A stretch of DNA of 64,000 nucleotides from Paraphaeosphaeria minitans (Eukaryota > Ascomycota > Dothideomycetes > Pleosporales > Didymosphaeriaceae), in assembly GCA_015832175.1 (NCBI GenBank), contig WJXW01000004.1, positions 2,480,001 to 2,544,000 on the forward strand, read 5' to 3'. Every line of letters begins with the position of its first letter. The first letter of the stretch is position 1. The position numbers and the translations under genes are program-made. This document shows, piece by piece, positions 11,630 through 22,163 of the stretch. The notes under the pieces are model-generated. The model ran no database searches and was not told where the DNA came from. It worked only from the letters and a program-made list of their open reading frames with translations.

Positions 11630-12163
11630 ATGGACGTCGCCATCTCCAACCACGTGGACATTTTCGAGTTGGATGCCATCGAGCAAACACCAACTGGAAA
11701 ATTCGGGTAACTCGTTGCGTTTACCGCCTCGATTGCTGGCGCACTCTCCGGCTACGATACCAGTATCATTTCAGCTGTTCTCATGTATCTGGGCACAAAC
11801 CCCAATTGTCACACCATGAATGCGGGACAGAAGGAAGCCATTACCTCACTGTGTTCTGGTGGCACCTTCTTCGATGCCATCATGGCTGGCCTCGCTGCCG
11901 ACAAGTACGGTCGCAAAGCAGGCATATTCGTCTGCTGTGCCCTCTTCACCATTGGTGCAATTCTTTTATGGAGCAGCATACTACTTCGCGGAGATGTGCA
12001 TCGATCGTCTCATTGTCAGATTTGGTGTCGGCTCAGGTGCCATGATCGTGCCTCTATACATTGATGAAATCGCGCCTACCAAGTACAGAGGCCGCTTGAT
12101 TGGATCCAACAACATGTCCATTACTGGTGGCCAAGTCATTTCCTATGCCATTGCTTTCATTTG
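11630..12163 (+). pseudogene. Relic of MFS sugar/inositol transporter
   Basis: Starts with a plausible ATG (MDVAISNHVDIFELDAIEQ). It is interrupted by TAA at 11708-11710, where the family has a Trp or similar residue (GKF..LVAF). It continues in the same frame through ASIAGALSGYDTSIISAVL, KEAITSLCSGG and ADKYGRK. A frame change near 11970 leads into AEMCIDRLIVRFGVGSGAM, VPLYIDEIAPTKYRGRLIG and NNMSITGGQVISYAI, and the frame stops at 12164. These are the first four or five helices of a myo-inositol/sugar-porter MFS protein. The remaining two thirds are missing. Several family glycines are changed to Ser, Asp or Arg. Confidence 0.88.
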
Positions 12164-12712
12164 ATTGAGTTTTTTTGGGTACCTTTCTGTCCCGAGTGGC
12201 CTTGTCAATTGATATTCCGTGGTCGTCCATTACACAGAGTGATTTGCCCGTCCGTGCTCGCCCAAGTGTGCAGCTCTCATACACTGCCACCGGTGATGCA
12301 TCAGTGACCCTCGGAAAGGACCTGAGGATCTTAAATAGCTGTTGACACAGGAGGACCGTGCAAATAGCATGGTTAGCGTAGGATCGCACTAACCTGTACC
12401 TATGTACCAGGGAGCATTGCGAAGAAACTAGGGCTGGTTGTGCTGAGATGGGATAGGAATGCGAGAAGTTGAGGGGCCGCTTCCGCACGGATACTCCTCC
12501 ATTGTTGTAGGTATCCCGCTTCGCAATCCATCCCCAATTCGGTACCTAGGTATAGCGCCATCGCATACTTGCACTAGCACTCAATCATGGACGGTCTATA
12601 AACAACGTCTGGTTAGGCTCAAGAACATGAACAAGGTCCTCAGTTGGGTGTAACTGATTTCTCGTTGGAATTTCCGACCGCACCAAAGGCCTTTTATAAA
12701 GATATACCAGAG
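12164..12712. other. Intergenic
   Basis: Separates the transporter relic from the EthD gene. No rest of the transporter is found here. A TATAAA-like stretch at about 12694 lies only about 20 bp before the EthD start codon, which is too close for a core promoter in the usual position. Confidence 0.5.
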
Positions 12713-13174
12713 ATGGCCGCACCAGCACCTACCTATCTAACAACATCCTCCATCCCGCAACACGAACCATTCACATCAATCCCTTCTCCCAACGACGCCC
12801 CGATGCTTCCTCCCTTCACCGTCCTGATATTTGGGTTCCGTGCGCCCAACACCACAATACAGGAATGCAGGAACCACTACGACAATCTCCACGTCCCACT
12901 TGCGAAGTCACTGACCGGCGCCGCCTTCCCACTTTCACACACGCGTCACTATTCCGGCGAAAACGCAACCCTGGCAGCCATTTCAGTGCCTGTCGAATGG
13001 GACTCGTTGGCAGTGTTGACGTTCAAAGACAGCACGCACGCTGGCACGTTCAACTATCTCCTCAGCCAACCAGAAGCTGCGGCGAAGATACATGCGGATG
13101 AGAAAATGTTCATGGCCAATGGCAGTCCGAAGATGTTGGTCATTGGGCAGGACACGTCGATCACGAGGCCTTAG
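12713..13174 (+). CDS. EthD-domain protein
   Basis: Single exon, 153 residues from the ATG at 12713 (MAAPAPTYL). The frame is open upstream but has no earlier ATG. Residues from about 34 form a ferredoxin-like dimeric alpha/beta-barrel of the EthD family: FTVLIFGFRAP, then HYDNLHVPLAKSLTG, HTRHYSG, DSLAVLTFKDSTHAGTF and a closing KMLVIGQ strand. HY..HVPLAKSLTG is the typical signature. Fungal members accompany small-molecule catabolism or polyketide tailoring; the substrate here is unknown. The neighbouring transporter relic suggests a former accessory locus, but no other pathway gene is present. Confidence 0.85.
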   Translation: MAAPAPTYLTTSSIPQHEPFTSIPSPNDAPMLPPFTVLIFGFRAPNTTIQECRNHYDNLHVPLAKSLTGAAFPLSHTRHYSGENATLAAISVPVEWDSLAVLTFKDSTHAGTFNYLLSQPEAAAKIHADEKMFMANGSPKMLVIGQDTSITRP

Positions 13175-14208
13175 TACCATGGGGAGTTGAAGGAAGACCC
13201 GGATATGAGGTCGGCAGCTCAATTGTGGGACTTCTCCATGTTATGTGAACGCGCAAACTTTAGTGTCTGTCCGTTCTTGGGAGCTGCCACTATCTCCATG
13301 CAAAAAAAGCCGTCAAATGGCAAAGGCATACATTATTTACGAACACCATTGATGGAACTATAGGTCTAGCGACGATTCAGGGGTTGAATTCTTCCACACT
13401 TTGAGCGTCTCCTCCATAACGAGCACCTATTGAAATCTTACCCGTGGTCTTTTGCTATCCACGCACATAATGTAACGTCCATGCTCATTATGCTACCGTC
13501 TTTGCTATTGTTTTAGAGCTCTCCAGGCGGCGCATTTAGTGCTAGCTCTTCCACGTTTGGTCATCCTGTCCTATCGAAACCCATTACAGTACTCTGTCCT
13601 GCTCTCTAAAGCAGCAAATCGAACTGCTTCTGTCATGCTTGTTGACTACTTCCCCGAGGAGCGGACATACCGGCCCCCAGATGAAGGTTTCAAACCTCCT
13701 CCAGTCGCACGCATACATTTTTTGAGAAGCTTTATTTTTAGTGTATCTTCACATAACAGACATTCTCTTGTTTGTGAGTCTTTTTAGAACTTCCCCTCCC
13801 AGCACCACACATTGCGGTTTGGTCGCTTGGTATTTAGTCCTCCTCCTCTACCACCCCAAGAGACGTTCACATCATATGCTGCAAACAATCCTTTTCTAGG
13901 CTCCGCAATTTCCCGCACATAATGTTGCCATGTTTGGATTTAGCTCCTGCTGCCTCCCCTCCACACATTCCACCACTTTTCAGGGGGTTTGAGTCCTACT
14001 CTCCTCCGCAGACATGCAGCTTCCTTCCAGCATTTTTAGTCCCCTCCCCACGACACAGATGGCTCGACGAAATTTCGCGTTTTTATCCTCTCCTACCCGC
14101 CGAAGAATGCGAAAGCGTGTTCTCCCAGCCAGCGAAATCGCGGCCTTCTATGCACTCTAACAGACTTGACCGGCTTGAGGTGCCGCGTTTCCCGCTTGCC
14201 GGACAGCA
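13175..14208. other. Intergenic
   Basis: About 1 kb with pyrimidine-rich stretches and no supported gene. Confidence 0.6.
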
Positions 14209-14475
14209 TTAGGTAGTTTGTGATGTGCTGCGCTGCGCTTTGCCATGCTCCGTGTCAAAAGACGAGGGGCAAGGACATGAGATGTCCAGCTGAGGATTTT
14301 GCTCCTCGCCGCCAACCAACCCCCATCCCAGCTTGACCAGGTTCTGCGCGCAGCGCATGCATGTCGCAAGTACGGCGGTGTGATCCGCGCGCTTCGCATC
14401 GTCGCTGAATGCGAAATCGGCCGCCTGGCGCAGGTCCGACTTCTTGATGTACTTCGATACTGGATAGTAGACCAT
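14209..14475 (-). CDS. Small hypothetical protein
   Basis: 88 codons with a strong start context (CAACCACC before the ATG). Codon use in the first 60 codons is G+C-rich like neighbouring genes. The N-terminus MVYYPVSKYIKKSDLRQAAD is followed by a predicted helical segment with two cysteines (ATCMRCAQNLVKLGWGL). The last 30 residues look less constrained, so the true 3' end could lie after an intron. No family recognised. It could also be a chance ORF. Confidence 0.45.
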   Translation of the reverse strand: MVYYPVSKYIKKSDLRQAADFAFSDDAKRADHTAVLATCMRCAQNLVKLGWGLVGGEEQNPQLDISCPCPSSFDTEHGKAQRSTSQTT

Positions 14476-15240
14476 GGTGGTTGAAGGATTGAGCGCTTGA
14501 TATGCGCTGAGTATGTGGTTGAATGTTGGTGTATGGGTGCAGAGCGAGCGACGAGCGACACCAAATCAAAACATGAAGGGCCTACAACAAACGGAAGGAG
14601 CGAAGCTTCACAACAAACAACACGTGTGGCGCGTTTGCAACGCGCATCATCATTCCCTGATCTACACGTTCAGCCCCCAGTTCAGCCAGCACACGTGTAC
14701 ATCTCTTCACAGTTTCTCGTCCCCTGCCCCAGACATAAAAGTTTGTTTTGTGTGGTTGATGTCTAATAGGTGTCCACTCTTAGCCAAACACATGATGGGA
14801 GCCGTCCGGGGACTTTGAGTCCTCCCCCCTTCCCACCGATCCCATGGTTCGATCACACCTGGCTTTTAGTCCTCTCCACAGAGGAGAGGAGAGCGTTGAA
14901 GTGTTCCCCTCGACCCAGCAGTGCATATATACATGTTTTCTGCTCAAAGGGGACAGGTTGGCGGATTACCTAAAGCCGCATTTGAAGCTCGGCAACAAAG
15001 CATGATGGCAAACACACTCACCACGCCGATCAAGTCAAGAAGCTCTATTCTGGGATTTTCATTTCATTTCCATAATTGCAAGCTGATAATGTCGGCGTTT
15101 CATGACAAGTCACGCCTGTACCCTGACGCCCTAACCTCTGCCATTTGCTCGTTAGCATAGTACGCTTCGCTTCCCGCTCATGTAGCCCATCACATCTATG
15201 CCTCAATATTCTCTTGAACATCCGTCTCTTCTACTCTTTC
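14476..15240. other. Intergenic
   Basis: Upstream region of the small ORF and 3' region of the aminopeptidase. No gene supported. Confidence 0.55.
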
Positions 15241-17108
15241 CTACTCTCTGAATTCCGCATCCACCTTCTCGAACCTCTCCAAGAAACTCTGGAACGTAAA
15301 AACTCCGAGCCCAGGATCCAAGCTCCCCGTCGTCGCCCTGATAGAGTGCATGCTCAGCTGCGGGATTCCGCAATCAATTGCCCGGATACCCGTCGCCGCG
15401 CTCAGCATCGGGCCCACGGTACCTCCACTCCGGCTGTCGTTGCGGATCTGGAAGACCTGGAGCTTTGGATCCTGCTTGCGGGCGCCGACGTCGGCGTCGA
15501 CACAGCGCTGGAGGATGGCGGTGGAAACTGCGTCGGTTGTCATATGCGCGTTCGAGTCAGCAGAGACAGCGGGCCCGACATTGAGACGCGGGGCATGGTT
15601 TTCAAGGTAAGCATTCAGGAAATTAGGGTTGACGGCGTGGATGACGTCTGAGGAGACGAGGAAGGAGTTTGCGTAGGTGCGGGAAACGAGGGAGCGGATG
15701 GAGGAGGAAGCGAAAGCATCAACGATGCGCTCGACGACGGAGGGGAGTAAGTTGCCGCGGGCGCCTTGGCGGAGGAGCGAGCCGACTTCTTCGTCGTCAA
15801 AGAGGGCGACAAGCTTGATCTGCGAGGAGGAGGCGGTGGTCGTGTTGAGGAGGGCTTGGATGGCGGCCCAGGAGCAGAGCTTGTCGTCGATGCGGCCTGC
15901 GAAGATGAACTCTTTGCCGAGACCGCCGAGTTGGGCGGGCTGGATGTCGAAGAGCTCGAGCTCCCAGTTGACGATGGTGGAGTCTGGTTGATGTTAATTG
16001 GTTCATGTAGGGTTGTTCAAGGTGCCTTACAATCGCGAACACCGAGCTCCTCGCTGATCGCCTTGACGAGCCTCTCTGGCTGAGTCGCAGCGAATGTTCC
16101 CTCGCTCAGAATAGCAGACTTGAACTCTCCCTCTTGGCTAGTCTGCGCGGAGCTGCCAAGATCCGAGTTGTCTATGCCAACGATTGGCACCATCTGCGTC
16201 TCCTTGTTGAACGGTCCGACAGCTGCAGCCCCAAAGTGCGGTGCTAACGTAGGCACGCGGGCAATGGGCCAATCCAGCTTCACTAGCTTCGTCACGATCT
16301 TTCCATTTTCTCTGACCAAGACACGACCGCCAATGCCGAGATCGCGGTCCCACCATGTCTCGTTCAAGCCTCCAGCGTACGGTGCAACTCCAAGCTGTAC
16401 GTAGCCTGCCTTGGTTCGCAAATTGGACACAGGCTTCAGCTTCGCTGTCAGTGCGTCTATGTGTCCAGCGACGATAGCAGCCCCATTTCCGGCCTTGTAG
16501 TCGTCACCGATAGAGAAGGCAATGACAGAGGAGCCATTACGATCAAGGTAATACTTCCCGCCCTGCTTCAGCTCCCAGTCATCGCGCTCCGATAGCTTCT
16601 TGTAGCCCGCTTTCTCCAGGTCCTTCGCGACAGCGTCCACGGCATGGAACACGGTCGGGTTCGCGGTCATGAAGTCGGTGAAGGGTTTGGTGTACTTCTC
16701 AGGGCCCTCCTTCTCCTGTACCTGCTCTTGCTTCTCGAAAGCCGGTATCTCGGGGATCTTCGGGGGCACAGGGGGCGGGCTCTGCTGCTCCTGAGGCGTC
16801 TCATACTCATCGTTCAGATCGATCAAGTTGGACGAATACGGCGCAGCAATGCTGTGCGTGTGGTTCTCTTGAAGCGCAGGCCTGCGTGCAAATCCATCAA
16901 TGGGTTGCTCGCGCGGATCGGCCTGCAGCCTCGCCAGTCGCTGAGTGGGATGCGCCTGCGCATGAACGAATGGGTTCCTCGGCCGATGGGGAGCTGTCGT
17001 GGTTGTAAACGCGCGCGATAAGCTTGCGTGACGTGGGGCGGGCGATGGTTCCGCATACAGGTCCGCATTCGAGACGCTCTTGCGAAGAGCGGGGTGGTTC
17101 TTCGTCAT
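15241..17108 (-). CDS. Aspartyl aminopeptidase, peptidase family M18
   Basis: Two exons on the minus strand: 17108-16031 and 15983-15241, 606 residues. The splice joins GVRD to YSTIVNWELELFD. M18 enzymes are two-metal aminopeptidases that remove N-terminal acidic or neutral residues; fungal versions are cytosolic or vacuolar. Metal and catalytic regions seen: GHIDAL (His216, Asp218), TWWDRDLGIGGRVLV (Asp254), FDDEEVGS, SSDVIHAVNPNF and the C-terminal SGGTVGPMLS, IRAIDCGIPQLSMHSIR block. The first about 135 residues are a Pro/Arg-rich extension not typical of the core enzyme, possibly a propeptide or targeting region. The first metal motif reads HID rather than the common HTD. The family call is firm; yeast-type Lap4/Ape4 identity is open. 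Confidence 0.92.
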
Positions 17109-17674
17109 GTTAGCTCCCTAGTACAGCAGAGATGCGCAGGGTGTAAGATAGAGGGCTTGAAGATGTGTGTAGTGTGGGGAGTGAAGCCGAACAGGTGTCA
17201 GGCATGTCGTACGCAAGCTCCCATGTGGCGTTCTGTGGCGGTGCACTTTGGCTCTTTCCCGATACGGAGATCCGCCCGCTAAGCGCGTGACGACATCAAT
17301 GGATTGATGCTGAGGCTGTGACGGAGTAGCTGGTGCTACAATTCCATGTCGCGGAGGCTGGAGCTCTGTTCGTATCATGTTCAATATTCATGGACGCCAA
17401 AGAAATGGTCACATAGAGCAACAACTCAAGGTAGTCAACCATCACCATCTTCCACTTGCTACATGAAGCCCAATAGCACGTCCCGGGGAAGTAATCTGAA
17501 TCCGAATCGTGTCCATGATGGAGCTGAGCTAGAACGTAAAGACCAAGCGAAGGTGGGTGTACTTCATGGTATCCCAAGAATACCCTCACTCCCTATCAAA
17601 CTCCTTCCAATGATGAGACGCTGGAAAAAGCACTGGTATAATTAAGTCATTAAGCCGTAAAAGAGAGTCCGCCA
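17109..17674. other. Intergenic
   Basis: Between two minus-strand genes: promoter side of the aminopeptidase and 3' end of the inhibitor-2 gene. No other feature seen. Confidence 0.55.
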
Positions 17675-18587
17675 CTACTGGCCGTTAGGCATAGGCGGCG
17701 CCTGACCAGCCTCGTCGTCCTCGTCCTCGTCCATAGCCTCGGGGTGTCTGCAAACACGTCAGTAAAGCTCCTGTCGATCGGATACTCTGGCATACCCAAG
17801 AAGATCCTTGACGTTCCTCATTTCGTAGTGCTTCTTCCGCAGCTGCTCGAACTTGATGTGCTTCTCCCGTTCCTCTGGGGTCAGGTGCGCCAACTCATCC
17901 CCGTCGTGGTGTCCGGCTTCTCCTGGAGCGTCAGGCTCTACGATAACGCGTCTCTCACCCTCCAAAGTACGAGACTCGGTGGCTTCCAGCTCCGGTTCGC
18001 CCAAGTCAAAGTCGGGGATGTCCTCCATCTTCGTCTTGCGCTTCTTGGGCTTGTCCAACTCGTCGACCTTGAGCTCCTCCGCGTTCAGCATCTCAACCTC
18101 TTCCTCGTCTTCGGCAGGGTCGTATTGCTTGGCGTAGGGTGTCTTGGGCTCTGTGATTTTCATGGTGCTGTCCCGCTGTTGCTCGGTGAGATACAGGTTG
18201 ACCTCGTCCCACTTCAACTTGGGGCTGTTCTCGTCTGCCTGCACACTGGTACCAGACTGGCGGCGGGAGCCGGGACCGCGGGGGTTCGAGGACGAGCGAC
18301 GGTCGGGGCCAGCATTGCGCAGGGTGTTCTCGAGGACGATTTCTTTCTCAGACAGCTCTCGGCCAATGCCAGGTCGCTCGGTGGGAATTGTCTGGCCGAG
18401 CGGTGCCGGGGCCACCTCGTCCGTGGGAGACACAGAGGACTGTGCGCGGTACGAGTTCGAGTTCTTGAGGATGCCTGTACTGCTGTTAGCGACGGCGCTA
18501 CACAGAGACACGGGGCAGTAAACGCTCACCCTTGGGCCGCTGCGGGTGCGACGATGGCGAGTGTATCTCGGGCGAGTGCTGCGTCAT
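17675..18587 (-). CDS. Protein phosphatase inhibitor 2 (Glc8-like)
   Basis: Three exons on the minus strand: 18587-18530, 18474-17796 and 17747-17675, 269 residues. Both introns are short; the first has GCTAAC before its acceptor. All three inhibitor-2 signatures are present: RPKGILKN at residues 17-24, [20 protein letters not shown] followed by EPKTPY, and [15 protein letters not shown] near the C-terminus, which is only completed by splicing to exon 3. The tail is acidic ([11 protein letters not shown]). These proteins bind and regulate protein phosphatase 1; yeast Glc8 is phosphorylated on the Thr of the TPY-type motif to activate Glc7. A 304-residue frame on the opposite strand is an antisense shadow. 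Confidence 0.95.
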
Positions 18588-20174
18588 GCTGGTGGTGGTG
18601 TAGGTGCAATGCAGGCGGAGCGTTCAGCACTGCGGTAGCTTCGCCAACACGTGGGTAGCCGCGGTGGGGTGAGCGGGCCTAGTCAGCTGCTTACAGAGAA
18701 TTTGCAGAAGCTATGAGTGGAAGTAGGACCGATTGTAAGAGTAGGATGGCGAGCGGTGGAGGGTGTGGCAGTCGTGGTGGAGTGGTGCGATGGATGGAGG
18801 GGTTGGGGTGGGTTGCCGTGGTGAAGAGCACAAGCCTACCGCAAGAAAATGACGTACGTATGCTGGCCGCGTCTTCTCCATCCGAGGGAACAGCGGGCAG
18901 CTGCAGGAACGAAAGCTTATAATAAGTGTGTCTTGCAGCCTACACCACGCGCACAACTATCTATGGACTTCTTGGAGATATGGCTGCCTGGAGGCAGCTG
19001 CGAACGCTCGCATGTGAAGATGGGAGAGACAGCTTCAGCCATGTCAGGTCGCTATGCGCGGATGCACGGCAAGGAAGCCGATCAGGCTCCGCGACACATG
19101 TCTCTCGATTCCCCCACTGATCCATCGTGTGCCCAGCGCCTGATTGAGGTGCTTTTGACTGGACCAACCTCCCTGCTTAAGACGCATGCCACTGCAACGG
19201 AATGAAGCTTCACATTGGGCGTCCCGTGCACACGTTGGAACGCTCGACGGCTGGGCATGCACGGCTGGCCACGAGCAGTCCGGAGGCTCTGCGTCGACAT
19301 GCTGCACCATCAGTCTCTACGGAATCAATCAGCAAACGTCGCAAGCACCCTGATCAACATCCCACGACGTTCCTTGCTCAGACTTTGCCTTGCATCGTCA
19401 GCATCAACCAAGGACAGGCAACACGACAGTGCAGGTCCTGGCTGACTCGGACTACCAGAAGTGATAGTCCGACAATGGACAGTCATCACGGAATGGCGGC
19501 TGAAGGAGCTTGCACTCACAAAGAGGGCAGCAAGACAGCCTCAGGCGCTGCCGCGTGACAAGGAATGTCCCTGCTTTTAGGTCATCACCGCATCATGGAA
19601 GCCGACAGGCGGCCCTCGTGATGATGGTTTTATAAGAGGGATGGCTCACTCTGGGCCAGCTTCGGAGTCGCCAGTCGAGTGGAAGGTGTCGACTGGCGAT
19701 GATTTGAGTAGAAGGCCGTGCTGTGAAGAAGGAAAAAGGAAGGTCGGCCAGCCGCGAGAGAGGATATTTTCCACGAAGCTCGGGCCATTCCTCGCATTAC
19801 GCGCTGCAAGCGCGCGTCAACTTGGCTTTGCTGTGGCTCGTGGGCGCCACAGGGCGGCCTACCCTCTCAAACGTTTTCATGTCTCCGGACAAGCACACCA
19901 CTCACACATCGCAAGCTAGCACCCGTCCCATCTTTCCTCCCTCCCGTATAACGCTGCTTAATACCACCTCTGCATAATCGAGCCACATAGCTGCACCCGC
20001 CGAACGGCCACCACCTCCCCCCACCCCACTGCCTCCCCGAAACTCCGCACCTCGCTGTCGCCCTCTGGCCGCTGGCCCGCCGCATCTGCCGCTTGTTCGC
20101 TCCTTTAAACCACCAAGCGTCCCGCAGAGCCAGCGCGCCTCACATTGTTCCGGTTGTAGCATCAGTAATTGCCA
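18588..20174. other. Divergent intergenic region
   Basis: About 1.6 kb between inhibitor 2 and eIF4E2, which are transcribed away from each other. Short frames here have no support. The last 300 bp are pyrimidine-rich, as expected of a fungal promoter and 5' UTR. Confidence 0.6.
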
Positions 20175-21321
20175 ATGGATAGCAGAGACAACCTATGGAC
20201 CCGTCGATCCAAGTGCGTTCCCCGCAACCCCCGCCATGTCGTTGGAGACTGACGCTTCGGGAAGCAGCAGCAAGCTCTCACTTTCCATGAACAGCGGTGA
20301 TGCGAAGCCCGATCCGCCGCAACGTGCCTTCTCTGCCACCAAGCGCTTTGGCGATACGTCATCCCACGGCGGCCGCAACCCGTTCAATGCTCTCTCACCC
20401 ATAACCGCTGGCGGCCTCGCTTCCCCCACCACCTCTGGCCAGACTGCGTTTGGTCTTGGTTCAGGCGCATTCGCTTCGTTTGGCTCTGCGAACAAGACGC
20501 CCAAAACGCCCGGCACCGCCTTCGATTTCAAAGCCGCGACAATGAGCGGAGGCGCACCGGCGACACCCGGCGAGAAGAAGGATAAGCCAGCGGGCAAGGT
20601 AGTGAACAGCACCCGAAAAGAGTCGCTGTCCACCACTGCCTCGGAAGAGGCACCTGTCTCGTCAGCACCCTTGGACTTCAATGTGCCATGGCCGCTCAAG
20701 TACACTTGGGTCATCTGGTACCGCCCGCCCACGCCCAAAAACTCTGACTACGAAAAGTCCACCAAGGCCTTGTGTCACATGAGCACGGTGCAAGAATTCT
20801 GGAAGGTCTTCGTTCATCTAAAACGCCCATCTACACTACCTACCGTATCCGACTATCATTTCTTTAAAATGGGCATTCGTCCCGTGTGGGAGGACGATGA
20901 GAACAAGCGCGGCGGCAAGTGGATCATGCGCTTGAAGAAGGGTGTGGCCGACCGTTACTGGGAGGAGCTGCTCATGGCAATGACGGGGGGCGAGTTTATG
21001 GAGGCGACGGAGGAGGTGTGCGGCTTTGTGCTCAGCGTGCGGAGCGGTGAAGACGTCTTTAGCATCTGGACGAAGAACGACGGCGGTCGAAACATCAAGA
21101 TCCGGTAAGTTCTGCTGATTTCTTGCACGTTGATGGCCATTAACAATGACAGTGAAACCGTCAAGCGTGTCCTCAACCTCCCCGAAGGCACAATCGTCAC
21201 CTGGCGCAGCCATGATGAGAGTATCGCCCAGCGGACGGCCATCGACCAAGCACGTCAGGACAAGGGCCATCAGGAGAAGCGGAGACCCAACACCAGCACC
21301 ACCGAAGGATCGTCAAAGTAA
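20175..21321 (+). CDS. Class II translation initiation factor eIF4E (4EHP-like)
   Basis: Exons 20175-20212, 20265-21104 and 21153-21321, 348 residues. The start at 20175 gives MDSRDNLWTRRSN joined to SSKLSLSMN. An alternative in-frame ATG at 20236 lies inside intron 1. The cap-binding core spans about residues 155-300: FNVPWPLKYTWVIWY, TVQEFWKVF, SDYHFFKMGIRPVWEDDENK, RGGKWIMRLKKG, YWEELLMAMTGGEF, EEVCGFVLSVRSGEDVFSIW. The first cap-stacking Trp of canonical eIF4E is Tyr here (KNSDYEKSTKAL), while the second (VWEDDENKRGG) is kept. This is the mark of class II eIF4E/4EHP, which binds the cap weakly and often acts in translational repression. The N-terminal about 150 residues are Ser/Pro/Gly-rich. 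Confidence 0.93.
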
Positions 21322-22163
21322 CAGACGGCTGTGCAGCCATGTCTCCTTTCGCTCTCCTACCGTCATTCTGTCAGCATTGCGTGGCTCCGTCCTAGGCTTC
21401 TTGGGATAGCGTGCTTCGTTTGGTTACCTAGCATTGTATCATGGCGGTCCTCTCTCGCCTCGCACGTCTCTCATTGGCTGGCGCGAGGCGGATTCTGACG
21501 ACTGCATGCTTTCTTTTCTTTGAGATTCTGTATTCTACATACCCGTTATAGGGCTTGGGTAGCGTCTGGTGCTATGGTTGGTTTAGGAACAAGGAGCGCA
21601 GCACTGCAGGTACTTATGTTACGCACGGAACGCACGAACGGAGCCTGTCTCCCATTTCCTCGCCTGAGCAGGTGATGGTCATGAACTCTACCGCGCTTTG
21701 CGCCCATGTCTCATGTGATATGCGTGTGATGTGTGATGCGTGTGATGTGTGATGCGTGTGATGTGTGATGCGTGTGATGTGTGATGCGTGTGATGTGGGC
21801 AGGACAGTGCATGCAAATCGTCAATCAGGGCATATTCTTTCGGTGATATGGAACAAATCCATTGCACTCAAGCCATAGCTTAATTCTCGAGATGTGAGCA
21901 TCAAACATAGAGCTAGTTTCATGATAAGACCGCCCGTCGCTCCTGCGTGAGGATGATGATGATAACCCGCGCCCGCGAACGCGGAAGCTCGGACCTCCTC
22001 CAGGACCACACAAAGTCTACAACATGCGTCAAACGGGCGCTTTCACTTGTGCGTCGCCGCCGCACGAATGGCTTCCTTGATTCTTTTACCTACACCTCTA
22101 TCGCTCGCTCGAACCCGCGGATACCTACTCTCTCCCGCCCGCTGTGCCACGCACTAGCATGCC
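21322..22163. other. Intergenic
   Basis: 3' region of eIF4E2 and promoter of the SUMO protease gene, with a 16-bp minisatellite at 21722-21797. No gene. Confidence 0.6.
21722..21797. repeat. 16-bp minisatellite
   Basis: Unit GCGTGTGATGTGTGAT starts at 21722, 21738, 21754, 21770 and 21786, near-perfect copies 16 bp apart. Confidence 0.95.

Noticed and set aside
17744..18658. 304-codon plus-strand ORF
   Set aside because: Lies antisense to the well-supported phosphatase inhibitor 2 gene.
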